40,675 nucleotides of DNA from assembly GCA_015059375.1 (NCBI GenBank), contig SVAN01000009.1, positions 1 to 40,675 of the forward strand, given 5' to 3'. Positions within the stretch are counted from its first letter, which is position 1; each line of letters starts with the position of its first letter. The DNA is from Bacillota bacterium (GTDB taxonomy: Bacteria; Bacillota_I; Bacilli_A; RF39; UBA660). The position numbers were made by a program, and so were the translations under genes. Below are positions 32,014 to 40,589 of this stretch, in pieces. Below the pieces are notes generated by a model. That model ran no database searches, was not told the origin of the DNA, and saw nothing but the letters and a program-made list of their open reading frames with translations.

Positions 32014-33615
32014 TTGAAAAAAAACAATTTTATGGAGGGCGCAATCATAGCAACGATAGCTATCATTGTATCAAAGATATTAGGAGTATTATATGTAATT
32101 CCCTTTTATGATATTATAGGTGAAAAAGGCGGAGCATTATATGGTTATGCATACAATATTTACAATATTTTTTTAATTATTTCATCCGCCGGTATTCCCC
32201 TTGCTATCAGCAAAATTACTAGTGAATACGAAACTAAAAAAGAATATGATAAAAAAAATGCAATGTTCAGTATTGCTAAAAAGGTTATTTATTTTTTCTC
32301 TTTATTTTCCTTTCTAGTATGCTTTTTATTTGCTAAGCCAATAGCAACAATTATTTTGGGCGAATTAACTGGTGGTAATACTATCGGCGATGTAACATTT
32401 GTCATTCGTTGCGTATCATTTGCACTGTTGATTGTTCCGATATTAAGTGTATCACGTGGATACTTACAAGGACATAAATATATTACTGCTTCATCTTTAT
32501 CTCAAGTAATTGAACAAATAATTCGAATTGCTGTTATTTTAATTGGTAGCTACGTTTCAATTAAAATATTAAACATACCATTAACATACGCAGTTGGCAT
32601 ATCAGTTTTCTCTGCAGCAATTGGTGCAATAATTGGTTATATATATTTATATTTAAAAATGCGTAAAATTGACAATTTAAAAAAAGTTAATTTAAATTGT
32701 ATTTCCCAAAAAGAAAAAAACGAAATAGTTCAAAAACTTATTGGATATAGCATTCCATTTATCATAATTAATATTGCTAATAGTATCTATAATACTACAG
32801 ATATGATTCTCTTGATTAGAGGTTTGGATGCTTTAGGCTATTCAGCTACAGATATTGAAACAATTTCTGCAATTTTTACTACCTGGGGCAGCAAATTAAT
32901 AAGCATTGTTAATGCCTTTGCAACTGGATTAGTAATTAGTCTTATACCATCTTTAGTATCTGCTTACACATTAAAAAACCAAAAAGAAGTTAACATGTAT
33001 TTTAATAAAACATTACAAGTTTTATTATTTATAATTTTACCAATCACAATTTTTATGAGCATCTTTGCTAGTCAAGTATGGAATGTATTTTATGGTAATA
33101 GTTATTATGGGCCTATAATCTTTCAATACACAATTTTAGTAGCATTCTTTGACAGCGCTTATATTATGATTTGTTCAGCACTTCAGGGATTATACAAAAC
33201 AAAATTAATTTATATGGCTGTATTATCAGGATTAGCAACTAACGTTATCTTAGACTTACCATTAATTTTTCTATTTAACAAATTAGGATTATATCCATAC
33301 TATGGTGCAATAACAGCTACCGTAATTGGTTATTTGGTTTCTTTAAGTATTCCGCTTTATTCACTATATAAAAATGATAATTTTAGATATAAAGAAACAG
33401 TTAACAAATTACCAAGACTATTACTATCAATAATAGCATTAATTATTAGTGCCCTAATAATTAAAACTTTTATTCATTTTCCTACTTCTCGCATGTTACT
33501 TATTTTCTTTTTAGGGGCAATAGGAATTATCTTATTTGGACTGTACTATCTAATAAATTATAAAGTTATAAATGATATCATGGGTGACAAATTATCAAAA
33601 TTTATTAAGAAATAG
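32014..33615 (+). CDS. SpoVB/MurJ-like lipid-linked sugar flippase (MOP superfamily)
   Basis: The 533-residue product is set to begin at TTG 32014 (Met-Lys-Lys-Asn-Asn-Phe), nine bases after AAGGAG; ATG 32005 lies within that ribosome site, and the first 30 codons upstream precede the promoter. It has about fourteen membrane helices with the pattern IIVSKILGVLYVIPFYDIIG and GEKGGALYGYAYNIYNIFL, typical of SpoVB and its MurJ-equivalent relatives, which flip lipid II or other undecaprenyl-linked sugars. In Bacillus SpoVB is sporulation-linked, whereas homologs serve in ordinary wall synthesis; which applies here is open. Confidence 0.9.
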   Translation: MKKNNFMEGAIIATIAIIVSKILGVLYVIPFYDIIGEKGGALYGYAYNIYNIFLIISSAGIPLAISKITSEYETKKEYDKKNAMFSIAKKVIYFFSLFSFLVCFLFAKPIATIILGELTGGNTIGDVTFVIRCVSFALLIVPILSVSRGYLQGHKYITASSLSQVIEQIIRIAVILIGSYVSIKILNIPLTYAVGISVFSAAIGAIIGYIYLYLKMRKIDNLKKVNLNCISQKEKNEIVQKLIGYSIPFIIINIANSIYNTTDMILLIRGLDALGYSATDIETISAIFTTWGSKLISIVNAFATGLVISLIPSLVSAYTLKNQKEVNMYFNKTLQVLLFIILPITIFMSIFASQVWNVFYGNSYYGPIIFQYTILVAFFDSAYIMICSALQGLYKTKLIYMAVLSGLATNVILDLPLIFLFNKLGLYPYYGAITATVIGYLVSLSIPLYSLYKNDNFRYKETVNKLPRLLLSIIALIISALIIKTFIHFPTSRMLLIFFLGAIGIILFGLYYLINYKVINDIMGDKLSKFIKK

Positions 33616-33618
33616 TTT

Positions 33619-33647
33619 TTGCAAATCCTTTGTAAATAAGATATAAT
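33619..33647 (+). promoter_or_regulatory. Promoter of the LemA-like gene
   Basis: TTGCAA, a 17-base spacer and TATAAT, immediately after the flippase stop codon, then an AAGGTGAG ribosome site. Confidence 0.65.
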
Positions 33648-33663
33648 TATTTAAGGTGAGAAT

Positions 33664-34176
33664 ATGGAATATATATGTATCTTTTTATTAATCATTACAT
33701 TTGTTGTTATTGTTGGAATCATGTACTTTAATGCCTTTAACAAAATAAATATAATTAAGATTAAGATGGATAAGGCAAACGATAAAATAACAGAAGATTT
33801 AAAACAAAAACATGAACTGATGAATAAATTATACACTCAGATAAAAAAAGTAATCAAAAAGAAAGATTATTTAAAGGATTTTAATTCTCTTAAAAATCAA
33901 AAACTAACTAACTATGAACTAGACAAGGAACTATCAAGTCATCTTGAAACGATGAAAGCAGTTCAAGAGGATTATAAGGAATTGAAAAACGCTGATTTTG
34001 AGACAATATTACAAGAAATTAAAGAACTCGACCAAGACATTGTTGCTAGTAAAAAATTTTTTAATAAAAACAATAATTGCTTAATTAAAAGCCTTAAAGG
34101 ACACACTAAAATAGTTGCCAAAATTAATCATATAAATGTTAAAACCTCTTATGAAATAAAAGAACCTATTGATTAG
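33664..34176 (+). CDS. LemA-like membrane protein
   Basis: The 170-residue product has an N-terminal membrane helix (about 4-24) and a long helical domain. YFNAFNKINIIKIKMDKANDKITEDLKQKHELMNKLYTQIKK, split here as YFNAFNKIN, KMDKANDK and EDLKQKHELMNKLY, follows the LemA pattern (N-x-hydrophobic, KxDxA, DxxLxxRxDLxPxL), and LDQDIVASKKFFNKN fits the second conserved stretch. LemA proteins form helical bundles near the membrane; no function is agreed. It is alone on its transcript and convergent with ung. Confidence 0.7.
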   Translation: MEYICIFLLIITFVVIVGIMYFNAFNKINIIKIKMDKANDKITEDLKQKHELMNKLYTQIKKVIKKKDYLKDFNSLKNQKLTNYELDKELSSHLETMKAVQEDYKELKNADFETILQEIKELDQDIVASKKFFNKNNNCLIKSLKGHTKIVAKINHINVKTSYEIKEPID

Positions 34177-34210
34177 TCATTATAAAGACCAATCAATAGG
34201 TTCTTTTTTA
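34158..34210. terminator. Bidirectional terminator between lemA-like gene and ung
   Basis: A perfect stem of 16-17 pairs (AAAGAACCTATTGATT / AATCAATAGGTTCTTT) with a sixteen-base loop and T-runs. It contains the stop codon of the LemA-like gene on one side and the last codons of ung on the other. Confidence 0.9.
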
Positions 34211-34839
34211 TTTTGAATAAGAAAATGATTTGTTTTAGAGAATGGTTTACTTCCAAAAAAGCCATTATATGCTGAAAAAGGGCTTGGGTGTGGAGACTCT
34301 ATAATATAATGATGTTTATTGGTTATATATTTTTTCTTCTCTCTTGCAAAATTTCCCCATAAGATAAAAACAATTGGATCTTGCTTATTATTTAAAAGCT
34401 TTATTATATAATCTGTAAATAACTCCCATCCCAATCCCTTGTGAGAAGAAGCTTTATCCTTTTCAACAGTTAATACCGCATTAAGTAGCAGTACGCCTTG
34501 TTTAGCCCAACCGGTTAAGTCCCCATGAGCTTTTGGTGGGATTCCTAAATCACTCTGAAGTTCTTTATAGATATTTTGTAATGATGGTGGAATTTTTATT
34601 CCTTTTTGAACACTGAATGACAATCCATGAGCTTCACCTAATCCATGATATGGATCTTGTCCCATAATAACTACCTTAACATTATTATAATCGGTAAGTC
34701 TCAATGCATTGAATATATTCTCCTTTTCGGGAAAAATAGTTCTCTTTTCGTACATATCAATTATTTGCCTATAGAAAGATTTAAAACCTGGGCTTTGCCA
34801 AATAATTTTTAAAGCATCGTCCCAATTATTACCTACCAT
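34180..34839 (-). CDS. ung: Uracil-DNA glycosylase (family 1)
   Basis: Ung removes uracil from DNA as the first step of base-excision repair. The 219-residue product has the water-activating motif GQDPYHG (Asp64-Pro-Tyr-His region), the uracil-binding LLLNAVLTVE, FILWG and the DNA-intercalation motif SPHPSPFSAYNGFFG. Length fits the family. It is the last gene of the seven-gene operon and overlaps the MFS gene by one base. Confidence 0.97.
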   Translation of the reverse strand: MVGNNWDDALKIIWQSPGFKSFYRQIIDMYEKRTIFPEKENIFNALRLTDYNNVKVVIMGQDPYHGLGEAHGLSFSVQKGIKIPPSLQNIYKELQSDLGIPPKAHGDLTGWAKQGVLLLNAVLTVEKDKASSHKGLGWELFTDYIIKLLNNKQDPIVFILWGNFAREKKKYITNKHHYIIESPHPSPFSAYNGFFGSKPFSKTNHFLIQNKKEPIDWSL

Positions 34840-36026
34840 TACTTAACCTCCTTATTACGTAAATATAATGCATACATACTAAATACTGCCTGAAATACGC
34901 CGAAAATTGCGGCAAAAAGGAAATTTAATCTTATGCCTACACTTAGTGATATGCCACAAATTAACGTTCCTAATGATTTGCCAAAGTAGACGATCATTTC
35001 TCTGAGATTACAAAAAGCAAGCTGATAATCGTTGGCAAATCGGTTAATATATGGTGCATCTGTTATGTGCGAATATGATTCAGCAATAATCTTAGGGTAC
35101 ATTAATGCAATTAAGAACATAATCTTATTATTAAAAATAACTGCCAAAATATAAAGCAGTGCTCTTATTATATATTTTATTGACAACGATATATAATTAT
35201 TTTTAAAGGTAAGTTTTGTAAGCACAATAATTCCCAAAACAACAGCAATAACCCCCATCAAAACAACCAAACTTGCTGCTTTCTGTGGGCTAAAATTTAA
35301 TCCTGTAGTTAAAATAGTAATAATTAAGCTAAGCACACAATTATATGAAATTTGTCCACATAATAAAAATAAAATATATATCTTTGAAATTTTATCTTTA
35401 GAAATAATATTAATAAGTTTATATAACGTATTATAATCTTTTTCTTCTACGTTTTTACAATTATTGTACGTAATTTTCACATTAAATAAAACTATTACGG
35501 CCATTATTATTAAAGCCCCAGCTAACAAGCAATAAAAATTATAATTAACTACCACATAGCCTACTGTTTTTCCAAGGAAAAAGCCCGTTATCAACACGCC
35601 AATATTATAAAAAGCACTATAGACCAGATCTTTTTTGGCATATGTTCGATCGCTTTTACTCACAGTAGCAAGCAACGGATAGATACAAGCATAAATTTCT
35701 GTATTAATTGCATAATCAAGCATGACCAGCATTTTAATTAAAATACTCCACCCACTTTTATGTAAGAAAAACATAATAAAGATTATTACAGCCTTTACAA
35801 TCAAAAGCATTATACAAAAAGTTTTTAGCCTTTCCTTTTTAATAAGATTAGAACATAAAAAGATTGTCGAGACAGTAATTAAAGCACTTAAACTTAATAT
35901 AGTACCAATTGTTCTTACGGATAAAAGATTTTCTGCCATCCAAAGTTCTTGAAAATTATAAAAAATTCCTCCCGCTAACGAATAAAAAACTAGTACTAAA
36001 AATATTTTTTTTGCTTCTTTTGACAT
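34839..36026 (-). CDS. MFS-type permease, unknown substrate
   Basis: The 395-residue product, started at 36026 (MSKEAKKIFLVL) behind AGGAG, has about twelve membrane helices and a central cytoplasmic loop (about 185-215) as in the major facilitator superfamily. It lacks a strong sugar- or drug-specific motif, and the loop 2-3 signature is not clear. It sits between rlmH (seven-base gap) and ung (one-base overlap), which gives no hint of substrate. A longer reading to 36053 would overlap rlmH and lacks a ribosome site. Confidence 0.75.
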   Translation of the reverse strand: MSKEAKKIFLVLVFYSLAGGIFYNFQELWMAENLLSVRTIGTILSLSALITVSTIFLCSNLIKKERLKTFCIMLLIVKAVIIFIMFFLHKSGWSILIKMLVMLDYAINTEIYACIYPLLATVSKSDRTYAKKDLVYSAFYNIGVLITGFFLGKTVGYVVVNYNFYCLLAGALIIMAVIVLFNVKITYNNCKNVEEKDYNTLYKLINIISKDKISKIYILFLLCGQISYNCVLSLIITILTTGLNFSPQKAASLVVLMGVIAVVLGIIVLTKLTFKNNYISLSIKYIIRALLYILAVIFNNKIMFLIALMYPKIIAESYSHITDAPYINRFANDYQLAFCNLREMIVYFGKSLGTLICGISLSVGIRLNFLFAAIFGVFQAVFSMYALYLRNKEVK

Positions 36027-36033
36027 ACAACTC

Positions 36034-36471
36034 CTATTTATGATAAGACTCATTATTATTAATCTTAAATGAACGATATATTTGTTCTAATAGAACACAT
36101 CTAAACAATCCATGCGGCATTGTTATATCGCCAAAGCTAATTTTTAAATCAACTAACTCCTTAATTTTTTTTGTGACACCGTTTGATCCACCGATGAAAA
36201 ATACAATTGTACCATAATGATTAAAAATATTATCAATTATTTCTGCAAATTTGGTACTGCTAACTCTATCTCCTTGAATATCCAAAAGAATATTCAAATT
36301 TCGTGTATCTATCCATTTTAACAATAAGGCCTCTTCCTTAAAAATATCATCGTCGTCCTTCAACTCAATTATTTCAAGTTTATGATATCTTCTAATTCGT
36401 TTTTCATAGTCATCAAGAGCTTGCCTTAAATACTCCTCTTTTATCTTTCCTAAACATACTATTTTTATCAT
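36034..36471 (-). CDS. rlmH: 23S rRNA (pseudouridine1915-N3)-methyltransferase RlmH
   Basis: RlmH is a SPOUT-fold enzyme that methylates pseudouridine 1915 in helix 69 of 23S rRNA. The 145-residue product begins MIKIVCLGKIKEEYLRQAL and shows FFIGGSNGVTKKI and the C-terminal knot MPHGLFRCVLLEQIYRSFKI ending in YHK, the family end. Its start overlaps the TGA stop of the MBL gene by four bases. Linkage to a WalJ-like gene is conserved in Bacilli. Confidence 0.96.
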   Translation of the reverse strand: MIKIVCLGKIKEEYLRQALDDYEKRIRRYHKLEIIELKDDDDIFKEEALLLKWIDTRNLNILLDIQGDRVSSTKFAEIIDNIFNHYGTIVFFIGGSNGVTKKIKELVDLKISFGDITMPHGLFRCVLLEQIYRSFKINNNESYHK

Positions 36472-37229
36472 ACTGTATAAACCTCACTAATTTCATTGGG
36501 TTTAGCACACTTGATATTATTGACATCAATATTCTTGTCACTCAAAACAGAAACAACAGTTTCTAAAGCACATTTTTCACTATTATTTTTCTCACTGAGA
36601 TGCAAAAGTAAGATATTTTTGGTATTTTCATCAATTAATTTCGATAAGTATATTCCAGCAAAGCGATTAGATAAATGGCCTTCATCCGAAAGAACTCGTT
36701 TTTTTAGCCATTCTGGATATGGGCCATGCGTAAGCATCTCTATATCATGATTACTTTCAATAAAATATGTATTCTTCCCTTTTAAATTTTTAAAATATCG
36801 TGAATTAACATATCCGGTATCTGTGATGTAAACTATCGAATTGTTATTTTCGGTAATCGTAAATGCTCTTGTATCACCGGTATCATGACTCATCTTAAAA
36901 GTCTTAATATCTAAGCCATCAATATTTGGATTATCATCGTATATCAAAATATTCAAATTATCAAGATTTTTTAATTCCATAAACATTTGTTGTGTAATTA
37001 CCAACTTAGCTTTATGATTCTTTAAAAACGTTGAAATTGCGGATGTATGGTCATCATGGGTATGAGTTAAAAAAATATAATCAATATCTTTATAATCAAC
37101 ATCAATGGATGCTAATTTTTCTACTATATATTTTTTTGTTTTTCCAATATCTATTAAAAGATGATATTTTTCAGTTTTTATATAAGTACAATTACCAGTC
37201 GAGCCACTGGCTAAATTACATATTTTCAT
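36468..37229 (-). CDS. WalJ/YycJ-like metallo-beta-lactamase-fold hydrolase
   Basis: The 253-residue product (start taken at 37229, MKICNLASGSTGNC, overlapping the stop of the upstream gene) has the MBL metal site THTHDDH (residues 58-64), a further His in MSHDTGD and a C-terminal LLLHLS. YycJ/WalJ is a cytoplasmic MBL-fold nuclease linked to DNA metabolism and to the wall-control operon of Bacilli. Here the WalRK genes are not present; neighbours are a wall endopeptidase and rlmH. Its exact substrate is unproven. Confidence 0.88.
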   Translation of the reverse strand: MKICNLASGSTGNCTYIKTEKYHLLIDIGKTKKYIVEKLASIDVDYKDIDYIFLTHTHDDHTSAISTFLKNHKAKLVITQQMFMELKNLDNLNILIYDDNPNIDGLDIKTFKMSHDTGDTRAFTITENNNSIVYITDTGYVNSRYFKNLKGKNTYFIESNHDIEMLTHGPYPEWLKKRVLSDEGHLSNRFAGIYLSKLIDENTKNILLLHLSEKNNSEKCALETVVSVLSDKNIDVNNIKCAKPNEISEVYTV

Positions 37230-38701
37230 TACTTCCACAAAGACCGAGGATTCACTGTGTAACCACCACCATAAGGCATACCATAAGTAACCCCAAAGTG
37301 AACGTGAGTACCATAAGCAAGTCCGCTGTGTCCCATTCCTCCTATAATTTGTCCTCTAGAAACTCGTTCTCCGTATTTTACGGTTATAGTATTCGGAGCC
37401 ATATGAGCATATACAGTATAATATCCATTATCATGTTTTATAACTACATTATAACCCGAAACATCCCCAATAAAACCACCATATTGCGCATTTACTACTT
37501 CTCCATCAGCTGCCGCATAAATCGGTGAACCATAGCCAGTACCGGAAATATCAATTCCCTCATGGAATGCCCCCCAGCGATATCCCCATTCGCTTGTCAC
37601 AACACAAGGTTGGTTGGTTGGCCATTGCCATTCAGTACCTGTATCGATATACTGACCACTTGAATTATACCTAGGTCCAACGGTTGTTACTTGATCAACT
37701 TTTTCAGTAATAGGAACTTGATCTAAAATTCTTGCTCCCGGTTGCGTTTCACCATTTTTTACTAAGTATTCAGTTGTAATTCTTGTAACACCAGTTACAC
37801 CCATTGTTGTTATTTCTGAATAGCCATAAGGCTTTGTTGTATCAGTAACTGTTTTCTTTTCAAATGGAATTTCAGTATCAGAGACTTCCTCAACTTCATA
37901 AGAAAAAGTGATAATTGGATCAATTAATGTAACGTTTACTTTATCACCAATTTTTAATAAGCTTTCTTTCGAAGTAAATCTAGGATTTGCAATTAAAAAT
38001 TCTTGGGGATTAAGTTTGTTCTTTTCTGACACTGATACTATTGTATCTCCTGCTTCAACCGTGTATATCTCTGTCTTATAGTCAAAACCAAATAATAAAA
38101 CTTGGCTTAATTCGGTTTTATCAGTATAAATTTTATTATTAATACTAATATAGCCCTTTTTTATAGTAATTGTTTCATCAAAATACATCATCTCAATTAT
38201 TTTTCCAGTTGTTTCAATCTTAGATTGAGTATTATTAATATAATTATTATACTCTTCGGCAGATAAGAACGCTAAAACAAAATTATGAACTGCTTCATCA
38301 AAATCATTCCTATTTAAGACATTGATAATTGTTTCCTCTTCACCTTTTATTTTAATGATATAACCCTCAATGGTAAAAGAACTCTGTTCCGCTACCTTAT
38401 TATATATTTCTTCGGCAGATGATATTGGAACATTATAAGAACTGGTTTTAATAATTTTAAAACCTTCAGGCGGATAAACATTTGCTACTTCATAACGATC
38501 TTTTATTTCTTTTTGGCGATTATTAATTATATTATATAACTCTTCATCATTAGCAACGTAACCAACAACATTTCCATCAAGATATACTTTATATATGTTA
38601 TCGGCACGCAAAACAAGTTTATTTGCAACAAAATTTAAAGCAAATAAAACGATGACTAGTATCACTATTAATGTGGTAATAATTATTTCTTTTACTTTCA
38701 T
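37229..38701 (-). CDS. Membrane-anchored LysM-G5-M23 cell-wall endopeptidase
   Basis: The 490-residue product has a membrane helix (about 6-28), an unassigned part to about 210, LysM (212-258; YTVEAGDTIVSVSEKN), a G5 domain (about 263-343) and an M23 peptidase domain (about 372-475). The zinc ligands are His380 and Asp384 (HEGID), His433 (YAHM) and His466/His468 (THVHFG), all present. LysM and G5 bind peptidoglycan sugar chains, so this is an active wall hydrolase or remodelling enzyme anchored on the membrane. It overlaps dnaB and the WalJ-like gene by one base each. Confidence 0.93.
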   Translation of the reverse strand: MKVKEIIITTLIVILVIVLFALNFVANKLVLRADNIYKVYLDGNVVGYVANDEELYNIINNRQKEIKDRYEVANVYPPEGFKIIKTSSYNVPISSAEEIYNKVAEQSSFTIEGYIIKIKGEEETIINVLNRNDFDEAVHNFVLAFLSAEEYNNYINNTQSKIETTGKIIEMMYFDETITIKKGYISINNKIYTDKTELSQVLLFGFDYKTEIYTVEAGDTIVSVSEKNKLNPQEFLIANPRFTSKESLLKIGDKVNVTLIDPIITFSYEVEEVSDTEIPFEKKTVTDTTKPYGYSEITTMGVTGVTRITTEYLVKNGETQPGARILDQVPITEKVDQVTTVGPRYNSSGQYIDTGTEWQWPTNQPCVVTSEWGYRWGAFHEGIDISGTGYGSPIYAAADGEVVNAQYGGFIGDVSGYNVVIKHDNGYYTVYAHMAPNTITVKYGERVSRGQIIGGMGHSGLAYGTHVHFGVTYGMPYGGGYTVNPRSLWK

Positions 38702-40044
38702 TATTCATTTTCCTTATTATATTCTTTTAAAACGCTTTTGAATGAACCTATATTAAGTTCAAACATCAAATCAATTGTAGCTAAGCTACCTTTACGATGT
38801 TTTGCTATTACTAACTCAGCAGGCACAATTGTTTCTTTCTGATCTTTTTTGGCTTCATAATAATCTTTACGATTGATGAATAATACCATATCAGCATCCT
38901 GTTCTAACGATCCGGATTCTCTTAAATCAGAAAGCATCGGTTGGTTACTTTCCCTTTTTTCAGCAGTTCTAGATAGTTGGGAAAGAGCAATTACAGGGAC
39001 TTGCAATTCTAAAGCCATTGTTTTTAATGAACGAGAAATTTCTGATACTTCAACTTGTCTAGATTCAACTTTTTTGCTACCACTATTAACTAATTGCAAA
39101 TAGTCAATAATTACTAGTCCTAACCCCTGCTCACTGCTTGCTAATCTTCGACATTTTGCTCTTATTTCAGATATTGTTGCACTTGCATCAGCTTCAATAT
39201 ATATATTTGTTTCTGCTAATTCGCTCATTGCTTCATTATATCGTTGCCAATCACGATCTAACATTTTACCAGTTTGTAATTTATATGAATCAATACGTCC
39301 CACCGAAGCAATCATTCTATTTACAAGCATGTCAGCAGGCATTTCCAAGTTGAATATAGCAATGGCTTTTTTTGTCGTTGAAGCTGCAAATGTTGCCATA
39401 TTAAGCGCTAAAGCAGTTTTTCCCATTCCCGGACGAGCCGCTAATATAATCATTTCACCTGGTTGAAATCCGGTTGTTATTTTATCAAAATCATAAAAAC
39501 CCGTTTCTAAACCAGTAATAATTTTTTTGCTTTTAGCTAATTGTTCTAACTTATCATGTGCCGTTCTTAAAGCCTCATATATAGGTAATAGTTCTGATAC
39601 ACTTCGATTTCTAACTGCTAACAAAATGTTTTTCTCGGCAGAATCCTGAAGTTGAGTAACATTATCTTCTTCATAAGATTCCTCAATAATTTGCGTCGCT
39701 GTATCGATTAGACTTCGTCTAATATAAAAATCACTTAATATCTTTATATAATAATCAAGATTAGCACTAGTTACCACAGAATCAATGACATCAGTTATAT
39801 GGTCTAATCCAACCAATGATAACTTTTTATTCTTGTCTAATTCATTTTTAAGCGTTGTAATATCAATAGGAATACGATTATTATGTAATTCTTTTATAGC
39901 ACTAAAAATATATCTGTTCTTTTCGTCATAAAACATGTCTTCAGTAACAGATTCACAAATTTTATCGATTTGATCTTTAGCTATAAAGGCCACTCCCAAA
40001 ACAGACATCTCTGCTTCAAGGTTGTGAGGCATTACTCTCGCCAT
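38701..40044 (-). CDS. dnaB: Replicative DNA helicase DnaB/DnaC
   Basis: This is the hexameric 5'-3' helicase of the replication fork (called DnaC in Bacillus). The 447-residue product has the N-terminal DnaB domain (about 1-110, starting with the family NLEAEMSVLG), a linker, then the RecA-like domain with Walker A (RPGMGKTALAL, about 202-212), Walker B (LVIIDYLQL) and the C-terminal RESGSLEQDADMVLFI arginine-finger region. It starts eight bases after rplI, an arrangement seen across Bacillota. Confidence 0.97.
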   Translation of the reverse strand: MARVMPHNLEAEMSVLGVAFIAKDQIDKICESVTEDMFYDEKNRYIFSAIKELHNNRIPIDITTLKNELDKNKKLSLVGLDHITDVIDSVVTSANLDYYIKILSDFYIRRSLIDTATQIIEESYEEDNVTQLQDSAEKNILLAVRNRSVSELLPIYEALRTAHDKLEQLAKSKKIITGLETGFYDFDKITTGFQPGEMIILAARPGMGKTALALNMATFAASTTKKAIAIFNLEMPADMLVNRMIASVGRIDSYKLQTGKMLDRDWQRYNEAMSELAETNIYIEADASATISEIRAKCRRLASSEQGLGLVIIDYLQLVNSGSKKVESRQVEVSEISRSLKTMALELQVPVIALSQLSRTAEKRESNQPMLSDLRESGSLEQDADMVLFINRKDYYEAKKDQKETIVPAELVIAKHRKGSLATIDLMFELNIGSFKSVLKEYNKENE

Positions 40045-40052
40045 AATTACTC

Positions 40053-40493
40053 CTATTTTATTAAATTTATTATAATATTAAATTCTACTTTTTTATGCAA
40101 TTTTACCAGGACACTATGACTGCCCAAACAATCAATTGGTCCGTTAATAATAATTTTCTTCTTATCAATTTTATAGCCTAATTTCATAAGCTCTTCACTT
40201 ATTTGTTTACTAGAAATGGTTCCAAAAACACGATCTTGAGTTCCTGTTTTAACCTTAAAATTTAATTTTTTATCTTTCAAGCTCTTTTTTATTTGATTAT
40301 ATTCTTCAACAAGAGCTTCTTCTTCGTCTTGTCTTTGTTTAATTTCTTGATCTAGAATTTTTTTACTTCCTTCAGTATACATAACTGCTAATTTATTTTT
40401 TAATAGATAGTTATTTGCATATCCATCAGACACATCAATAATATCGTCTTTCTTTCCTTGATTTTTCACATCTTTTAATAAAATAACTTTCAT
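40053..40493 (-). CDS. rplI: 50S ribosomal protein L9
   Basis: L9 binds 23S rRNA at the base of the L1 stalk. The 146-residue product has the N-terminal KVILLKDVKNQGKKDDIIDVSDGYANNYL, then a connecting helix (about 45-75) and the C-terminal RNA-binding domain. Its AGGAGGG ribosome site is strong. It opens the seven-gene operon with dnaB, the wall peptidase, the WalJ-like gene, rlmH, MFS and ung. Confidence 0.96.
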   Translation of the reverse strand: MKVILLKDVKNQGKKDDIIDVSDGYANNYLLKNKLAVMYTEGSKKILDQEIKQRQDEEEALVEEYNQIKKSLKDKKLNFKVKTGTQDRVFGTISSKQISEELMKLGYKIDKKKIIINGPIDCLGSHSVLVKLHKKVEFNIIINLIK

Positions 40494-40516
40494 ATTAGCC
40501 CTCCTAAATCGCTATT

Positions 40517-40525
40517 ATTATATCA
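40517..40525 (-). promoter_or_regulatory. Extended -10 promoter of the rplI operon
   Basis: TGATATAAT on the minus strand about 20 bases before the ribosome site; the -35 region is weak. Confidence 0.6.
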
Positions 40526-40558
40526 TAACTAAAAATAATTTAATACATAAATAAATAT

Positions 40559-40582
40559 CCACCAGCTTAGCTGGTGGTTTTT
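40559..40582 (+). terminator. Terminator-like hairpin
   Basis: CCACCAGC and GCTGGTGG pair around TTA and are followed by five T residues on the plus strand. No plus-strand gene precedes it closely, so it is not a normal gene end. It may shield a mobile element from incoming transcription. Confidence 0.6.
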
Positions 40583-40589
40583 CATTTTC

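Noticed and set aside
37031-37528. Plus-strand open frame of 165 codons over the WalJ-like and M23 genes
   Set aside because: It is antisense to two well-supported genes, has no ribosome site, and its Tyr/Leu/Ser-rich composition is that of a complement of coding AT-rich DNA.
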